Part shown: piece by piece, positions 37,801 to 46,800 of the stretch
Numbering within the stretch: position 1 is the first letter of the stretch
Layout: each line of letters begins with the position of its first letter
Origin: Flavobacterium sp. KJJ
GTDB taxonomy: Bacteria; Bacteroidota; Bacteroidia; Flavobacteriales; Flavobacteriaceae
Direction of reading: 5' to 3'
Assembly (NCBI RefSeq): GCF_000708595.2
Contig: NZ_JARP01000002.1
Coordinates: 124,001 to 188,000, forward strand
Length of the DNA: 64,000 bases
Program-made: the position numbers and the translations under genes
Notes under the pieces: generated by a model
Told to the model about the DNA's origin: nothing
Databases searched by the model: none
Seen by the model: only the letters and a program-made list of their open reading frames with translations

Positions 37801-40800
37801 CTGTTATTGTATAAGTTCCAGCTTGTAAATTACTTAACGTAATAACATCTGCTATTGGAGTCGGTACTGTAACTGGTAATCCTAAAGGAACACTTGTTAC
37901 ACCAATTGTATAATTTCCAGATGTACTAAAATCAGAAACATTGAATACTGCAGTTCCGTTATTTGTAATTCCGTTAAGGGCGTTACAAGTAATATTAGTT
38001 GAAGATGTTAATGCAATATCAATTGGAACAACTGATTCAACTGTATATGGTCTCTCGATAGAACAACCATGATCATCTGTTACCTTAAATAAGTAAGTTA
38101 CACCTGCTGTTAAATTAGTGAAGACATTAGAACCTAGATTATCTAAAGTGATTGGAGAAATAATTTCATATTTCGCCATTAATGTATTTCCACTAGCAGC
38201 TGTTGTATAACCACCAGTAACTGTTAATGTTACATCAGCCACGTTTGTTGGACAAACCGGAGGTGTTGTTAACGCAAATGTAAGATCTGTGATTTTTTTG
38301 TATGAATCAACATGTACAGTACTTGTAAATTTACATCCATTCGCATCTATTACGTAATAAGGAATATCTTGTCCCAGAGGGTCTAAATTATCTATTACTG
38401 TAACTGTATTATCATCATAATACGTTGATGTTCCGTCAAAATTATATTGATAAGGTGCAGTTCCCGTAGTTGGGACAACTACTGTTACTATCGCAGACTG
38501 TGGCGCATTGGTAGCAGGATTACATGAAAAATCTGCAACTGTTGCTGTAGTTGTTAAAGCAGTAGGCTCACCAACCACAACGTTCTTAGTAAGTGCACAT
38601 TTTCTTCCTGAAGTTACCAGAACATCATAGTTACCTGCTTCAAGATTGTCAAATACATTTTCAGGTTGAGTAGGTCTGGTTACAGCAACTCCAAGAGCAG
38701 TTGTACCCGTTAATGCATAAGTATAAGGTTCATTATCATCATTACCCGGAACAAGAGTAACTTCAATTTTACCATTGCTGTCACCTTTACATAATGCATT
38801 AGAAACAATAATGTTAAAGTCTACTGGAGTTCCAGCTGGTAATGTAATATCTGCAGTCGTTGTACAAAGAGTTCCTGAGGCCCCTGAGTCTGTAACTGTT
38901 ACCGTATGAAGTCCTGCCTGAAGTCCTGTAATTGTATTTCCTACAATATTCACTCCAATATAAGAAGGTGAAATACTATATGTATAAGTACCAGAACCAC
39001 CTGTTGGGTTTAATTTAATTTCTCCAGTGTTAGCGTAACAATCTGGCAAAGTAACCGGATCGATAGTTAAACCGAGAGGCTTAGCAATAGTAATAGTTTC
39101 TGAGTCGATACAATCATTGGCATCTTTAATATAGATTGTATGTGAACCAGAACTAAGGTTTGTAACATCGTATGGCCAAGTTGTAATACTTGTGTAAGCA
39201 GCATTACTGTCTACGCTAATCGATACAGCACCTGTAGGTACAGCACCTGTTCCTTTTGTACCACCAACTGTTACTGTGAATGTACCTTCAGCAACACATT
39301 TGTCAGCTGTTGTTAATGTGATCGCAGGAGGAGTATCTACAATTATATTTTGACCTAAAGGAAATATACAGCCTTTAGCATCTTGAACATAAATGTTCCA
39401 GTTTGTTCCTAAAGCAGGATCTAACTCTATTACATTATTAGTGCTTGTAAATACTGTTGGTACTGCAGGTGAAACGGCAGTTCCATAATAATACGGACCT
39501 GTACCGCCAGTAGCTTTTACTGTTACTACAGCTCCTCTATAGCAATTTGCATTTAGTACACTTGTAATTTTTGCATCTAATGCTTGAGCAGGCTGCTTAA
39601 TTTGGAATTGAGCAGTAGTCGAACATTGTGTACCATCAAATTCTTTAATATAAAGTGTATAATTACCTGGTTTTAATCCTGTTAAACTTCCATTATATGA
39701 AGTAGATCCTAACAAACCAGTAGCAAAACCACCTACAGGCGGTACTATAGCCGTGTTTGTAACATTATCTCTAACTTCAAAATCAATTCGAGAAACTGTA
39801 CCGTCTAATTTATCAACTGTAAAGTCTACTTTACCATTTGCTGCATTAAAACAAGTTACATCTGTAACTGTTATTGGTGAAATTTCAAGATTTGAAATTT
39901 TTGGAGTTGTCAACTCAAAATAAGAAGGACATCCACCATTATCTACTACTTCAAAAACGTATGGTGTATTTTGATCTAAATGTGTAAATGTATAAGAAGT
40001 TCCTGGAATTGGACCTGAAGTGGTTCCAACACCATAGATTGAATAGGTGTAATTTGGATTTCCTCCAGTTACACTAACTGTTACCGATATACCATCAACA
40101 CAATTTGCACCTACAACCACACCAGAAACATTTAGATAAGGTGGTGGTTCGATTCTTAATCTTGGACTATCAAATTTACATCCATTAGCATCAATTACTG
40201 TGATATAATAATTTCCGAAAAATAAACCTGGGAAATTATGTACAGGAGTTCCTGCGGCACCTGTTTCTGTATAAGTATCAATTTCAGTCATTGCATTATT
40301 ATACAAATGATATGTATATGGTGCTGTACCGCCCGAAATTACATTTATATCAAAACTTCCTGGAAGTGTAGCTCCACAAGTTATTCCATTTGCAACGATA
40401 TTAACAGCTAATGGGGCAGGATTTACTAAAGTAACTGTTCCAATGGCATCACAACCTTTACTATCTCTAATAATGTAGTTATAAACTCCACTTGGCAAAC
40501 CACCAAAAACAAATGAGCTGTTTAAGTTTGCAGCACCAGTAATGCTGTATTTGAACGGACCTTCACCTGTCAATGCTTTTAGTGTAATTGTACCGTCAGA
40601 ATCGCCATTACAAGTTGGGTTCGTTTCAGTATGAGAAGCTGTTACAGGTATATAATCCTTAACCTCTACAGTACCTGTTTCTTTAATACAGCTATTGGCA
40701 TCAGTAATTTCAAATTGATAAATACCTGCTGTTGCTGTTGGATATACAAAAGAGTTTCCTGTAAAAGGAATTGGTGAACCTGTGTAAACAGCAGCACCAA

Positions 40801-43800
40801 CTTTTACTCTATAACCAAAATTTAATTTTCCTCCGTTTACTGTAACTGTTATACTTGCATCTGTAGGAGCTGCACATGTAAGATCTTTAGTTAAAACCGC
40901 AGTCGGAACAAGAGCATCAATTACAGTAACCGATGTTGTATTAGTACATTTATTAGCATCTGTAACAGTAATGGTATAAGTACCTGGAGCTACAGTAAAT
41001 GTATCCGCAGGACTTGGAGCCACTCCAGTATTTATTGTATAAGTGTAAGGACCAACTCCATCTGCACCTACTGCTTTAATTGTAAATGTATTTCCAGAAG
41101 CAGTACATTGATTGGTAACAGTAGCAGTAACTGTTGGTGTCGGATCTGTATCTATAACAACTGGTAAAGTTGCAGTACATCCTTTTGCGTCTTTTACATA
41201 AATAACCCAGTTTTTATCAGTTCCACCGTTAGAGTTGATATTAAATATTGGATTTGAACCATAAACTGGTGTTGCTGTACTTCCTGATACTAATATTGCG
41301 TATTCATATTTAGCAGGAGTAGCATTAGGTGTTCCACCGCTTCCCAATACTGTAACTGTAGATGTCACTTTTTTACAATTAGCATTTACATTCGAAACCA
41401 AACCTAAAGTTAAGTCAGAAATTGGTTCAGTAATTGTAATTGTAGTTGGGTAAGTACATAATGTAATTTCATCTGTGAAATCTACATTATATACGCCTTG
41501 TCCTAGATTAGGCAACGTAAAGGTAGCTGCGGTTTGACCTGTTACTGCAGTTCCTCCGTTTACAGTATAGCTGTAAGTACCCGTAAAGTTAGCTACGTTA
41601 TAACGAATGTTTCCAGTTAAACTTCCATGACAATATGCATCATTTAGTTTATTTGGTACTACTGTTATTGAAGCAACAGCAGGAATGTTTTTAGATTGCG
41701 TTGTAAAACAACCGTTCGCATCTGTAACTTTAAAATCATAAGTTCCAGCAGTAAGTCCTGTAAAAATTCCGTTTGCAGCTCCAGAAGTATTAACAACTGG
41801 TCCTGAAACAATTACATACGAAAGTGGATTAACACCCGTTCCTGCAGTTCTTGTAATTGTAACTGTACTAGTTTGACTAGCAACAGGATTACAATAAATT
41901 AAACTTGCATTGATTGAAGTAATCTTTGGCGGGTTTAATTTTAAAATCGTAACAGATTGTGAAGCTGTTGTACAGCCATTACCATCCATAACAACGTAGT
42001 TGATCGTTTGATCATTTCCGTTATCAGTTACAGAGAAAGTATTTGTATTAGTAAATGAACCTCCATTAAAACTATATTGATAAGGTGCAGTACCTGTCGT
42101 TGGAAGATCAACCGTAACTAATGCAGCTTGCTTAGCATTAGTAGGACTACAAGTGAATGTACTTGCTGATGCTGTTGCAACTAACTTAGTTGGTTCACCA
42201 ATCGTAACAGATGTTGAAGCAGCTGAAGTACAGCCTAATGCATCTGTAACAACAATATCGTACGTACCAGCAGTTAATCCAGAAGGATTATTTACGGTAT
42301 AATTTGTAAATGGTGCAGTACTTTTTGTAATGCTATAAGTATAAGGTGCTTTACCAGATGTTGGTGTAACTAAAATACTTCCTGTAGCATCACCATTACA
42401 TTTTACATCTACTTTACTTGTCGTTATTGTTAAAGTAGTTGCTTTTAAGGTAACCGGAATATCAGCAGTTACAGCAGAACAAGATGGAGTTGCCGAATCA
42501 GTAACTCTGAATTTATAAGTACCTGTTGCAGTTGCTACATACGGACTAGTAGTCGTTGTGTAACCACCGCCGTTTATAGAAACTGCGTAAGTTTTAGTAC
42601 CTGTCCCTCCTGTAGAACTTAAACTAATTGTTGTATTTGGAGTACAAGTAACGTCCGTAACAATTGTTGGAGTAATTGTTAATTGGTCTGCTACTACATA
42701 AGTAATAGAAGCTGGACATCCAAAACCATCTTTTAAAGATAATTGGTAAGTTCCAGGAGTTAAGCTAAAACTAGCCGAACTGCCATAATTTACACCATCT
42801 TTACTATAAGTAGCAACTCCTGTAAATGTTCCTGTAATCGTTACATTTATTGGAGTTCCTGTATAACATTGTGTCGCTATAGGGTTAATTGTTGGTACCG
42901 CCTCTGATGCGATACTCACTGTTTTCTTAACAAAACAGCCATTTGTATCTTTTACATAAACATCGATGTTTGTTGTTAAAGTTGCAGTATCAACATTTAA
43001 ATTAGTTCCATAAGCTGTAGTTGGTGCCGTAGATGGACTAGGTGCATAAGCATAAGTATATCCAGGTGATCCTCCCAATAAAGATGATATCGTTAATGTT
43101 GAAACTGTAGTAGAACAGTTAATTTTTGTTCCATTTACATTGAACGTAATAGCTGTTGCAGCATTAATAGTAACTTGCTCAGCATTAGACGTACATCCTG
43201 TAGTTTTATCTTTAACAGTCAAAGTATAAGTACCTGCACCTAATCCGGTTACTTTTACCTGATCTCCGCTTTGAACAATTGTTCCTGAGGCAGGGCTTAA
43301 AGTATAAGTAAAATTACCTGTAGTGCTTGCTCCTGTAATATTGAATGTAGCTGTACCGTCATTTGCACCAACACAATTTTCGTTTGTTTTTGATCCCGCA
43401 ACTGAAATTGTTGGAGCAGGATTAATTGTGGTAGAACCAACAGCAGTACATCCATTAGCATCTGTCACCTTAAAATCATAGGTTCCAGCAGTCAATCCGC
43501 TAAATGTACCTGTTGAAGCTCCTGTTGTATTTACGACAGGACCAGCAGTAATTACATAAGTAAACGGTGCTACACCAGCAATTGCAGCTACAGTAACACT
43601 TGTTGTTGTTGCATTACATGTAATTGCTGCAGGAGTTGAAACCGTAAGTTCTGTTGGAGGATTGTATGCAGGAACAACAATTGTGTTTGTATCAATACAA
43701 CCATTAGAATCTTTTACTGAATACGTAATAGTTTGTGCAACATTTTTATTTGTAACTAATAATGTATTCGTGTTATTGTAAGATGTATTACCTGCACCAA

Positions 43801-46800
43801 AGTTATATGTATAACCTCCAGAGCCATATTGGCCTGAAGTTGTAATTAAAGTCGTAGCGCTACAAGTTGTATTTGGTGTAAAATTAGCACTTGCAACAAC
43901 TTTTGTTGGGTTCGTTAATGTAACATTGTAAGTTGGAGAAATACAGCCTTTGCTGTCTTTTACTTGATACGTATAAGTTCTAGTATTTACGCCACCTACA
44001 AAAGCATTTAAACCTGAATAAGTTGCAGAGGTACCAAAAGCACCGCCATTAAAACTATAAGTATATGGTGCTCCATTTCCTCCTTCTGCTAAAACTGTAA
44101 ATTGTCCGTCTGTACCATTGTTACATTTTGGATCGTTTTGACTAGTTATTGAAGCAGTAGGGTCAACCTTAGCATCTACTTTAACTGCCAGTGTTACAAA
44201 TTTACATCCTTTTGAGTCTGTTACTCTAAATACAAAGCTTCCAGCTACTGATGTAGGATAAATATTTGATCCTATTGCAGCATAACCGCCACCATTTACA
44301 GATACTTCATAAGTATATCCAGGAATTCCGTTTTGAGGCGTAATTGTAATTTGAGCATTTGGCGATGTCGTACAATCTAATTTCTTAGTTACATCTGCAC
44401 TTGCTGTTAATTCGTTTGCGATTGTTGGAATTCCAGTAACATTTGCTGTACAACCATTTGCATCGGTTACTACAATAGTATGTAGACCTGTTCCAACAAC
44501 AAAGCTATTGCCTGATTGACCAGCTTGACCATCCAAACTATAAGAAAACGGTGCTAGTCCGTTGCTTACGCTAACTACTAATGTAGCCTTATTAGCTAAA
44601 TCATAACATAAATCTGAAGCCGTTAAGTCTAGTGTTGCTGTTGGAGGTACTGCAGGAGTAATGTTAACAGTATTTGAAGCTCCAGAAGAACAAGGACCAG
44701 CATCTTTTATAAAAACTACAAAATTACCTGTTTGATTTAGAGCAAGATTAAATGTATCACTATCTTGAAATGGTACTACAATAGTTCCATTAGTTAGACG
44801 CAGTTCGTATTTATAATTTGGAACACCACCTCCTGCAATCGCTTTTATAGAAGCTCCAGTAGTACAAGTTGGTTGCGTAACTACACTAGCTGATATTGTA
44901 AGTGCTGTTGGGGCGCTAATTGTTTTTGTAAAAGAAGTTGAACATGTTCCAGCAGTATCACTTTTAACAATTATATTATATGTTCCAACTCCTAAACCAG
45001 AAATTGTAAATGGCGAAACTGTTGCAGTACTCCATGTCGAACCATTATTGATTGAATATTGATAACTGCCTGTAAAATTCTTTACAGTAAGAGTAATTTT
45101 TCCGTCTGGAGGCGTTACACCATTACAGCTTACATCATCAATAATTGGCTCGTCGACTTGAAAAGCTTTATTTGAATCAATAATAACCTTAAAGTCTTTT
45201 TGAGCAATACATGATCTTGGAACTTGATAAACTGAAATATCATCTATTAATAAATCATTTCCATTATACTCTAAACTTCCTGAACGAACTACAAAAGTTA
45301 AGTTCGTATTATTTCCTGGATCCAAAGAAAACGTTGGTATAGCTACCCATTTTGCTCTGTTAGGATCAGTCGTAGCTTCTGCAATTTTGCCTGTATCTGC
45401 CTGAGCAACTACATTACCAGAAGGATCAACTAATTGAAATCTAACAATTGGTGCAGCTCCACTTACTCCTACATTTAATAAATTCGCTACAAATAAATCA
45501 ACTTTAACTGGTTGATTTGGAATAACATCAACAATTGGTTTACTGTATAATACTCCGTAAGGTCCAGCCACAGAACCAATATTAACTGCTAAAAATCTTC
45601 CATTTGGGTTTGCGCCCAATGAAGTATGGTCTCTAAACGGGTACCAGCTTCCGTTATTAGGAATAATAGCGCTTGTTACTTCATATTGATTATCCTCTAA
45701 AGTAAGTCTTGTATCCGAACAAGTAGAAGGTACTACTGATAAATCATGAAAACAATATGCTGCTGCAATTCCTGGTGTAGTAGTATTTTGACCACTTCCA
45801 AAATCTTCTTTTAGTAAATTACTAAAAGTAGTAGCTGTTGTTACATTGTATTTAACAGAAACAGTATGCATCCCTGAAGGAACATTCGTAAATGTATTAT
45901 TTGTAATAGGTGTATTTGGCTTGTTGTCTAAATAATATTCATAGGTATAATTAGCAGAAGTACCATTTGTAACCGTTACTTTACTTGTTGCAGTTCCGTT
46001 ACAGCTAAAAACAGGATCCTCAACTATAATAGTTGGATCGGCAGGTTTTTGATCAAGAGTAATATTATAAGGAATAGTATATTCGCAACCTAATTTATCT
46101 CTAACTTTTAAAATGTATGATCCTGGCAATACATCTTTTTCATTTGTTGTCTGCCATGAAGTACCGCCATTAAAACTATATTCATAACCAGGAGTTCCTC
46201 CTTGTACATTAGTAATTCGTAATAAACCACCCTGATTTACTCCATTTGCATCAGGAAGCGTACAGCCTGCTAATGCACCAACACCTGCTGAAGCAGTAAG
46301 TGCTGCTGTTGGTCCTGTGATTTTTATAGTTTGAGAAGCATCAAAACATTCCTTTTTAACTCCATTTGTTGTAATACTGTATCTAACCTTAACTTTATAA
46401 TCACCAGGTGATAAATTAGAAAATAAAGGATTTGTAGAATAAGAACCGCCATCATTTATACTATAACCCATAGTATAACCATTTGCAACGACGTTTTCTA
46501 TTGATATTGAAGAAGTGCCTCCATAACATGTACTGTTTGTACTTTTTATATCGTAAGTTGGTTTTGGAGCATCTGTAACAGTGATAGAAGTCGTTGCTTT
46601 ACAGCCATTACTGTCTACCATTTCAATATTAAACGTTCCTCCAGCAGTATATTCGAACGGATTTGTATTAATATAAGTAGGTGATCCATTTACGAAATAC
46701 GTATATGGAGCAGTACCTCCTGATCCAGTTAATAAAATTTTTCCTGGGTTACAAGCTGTTAAAGGTTCGCTTATACTAGCAACTACTTTCGTTTGACTTG

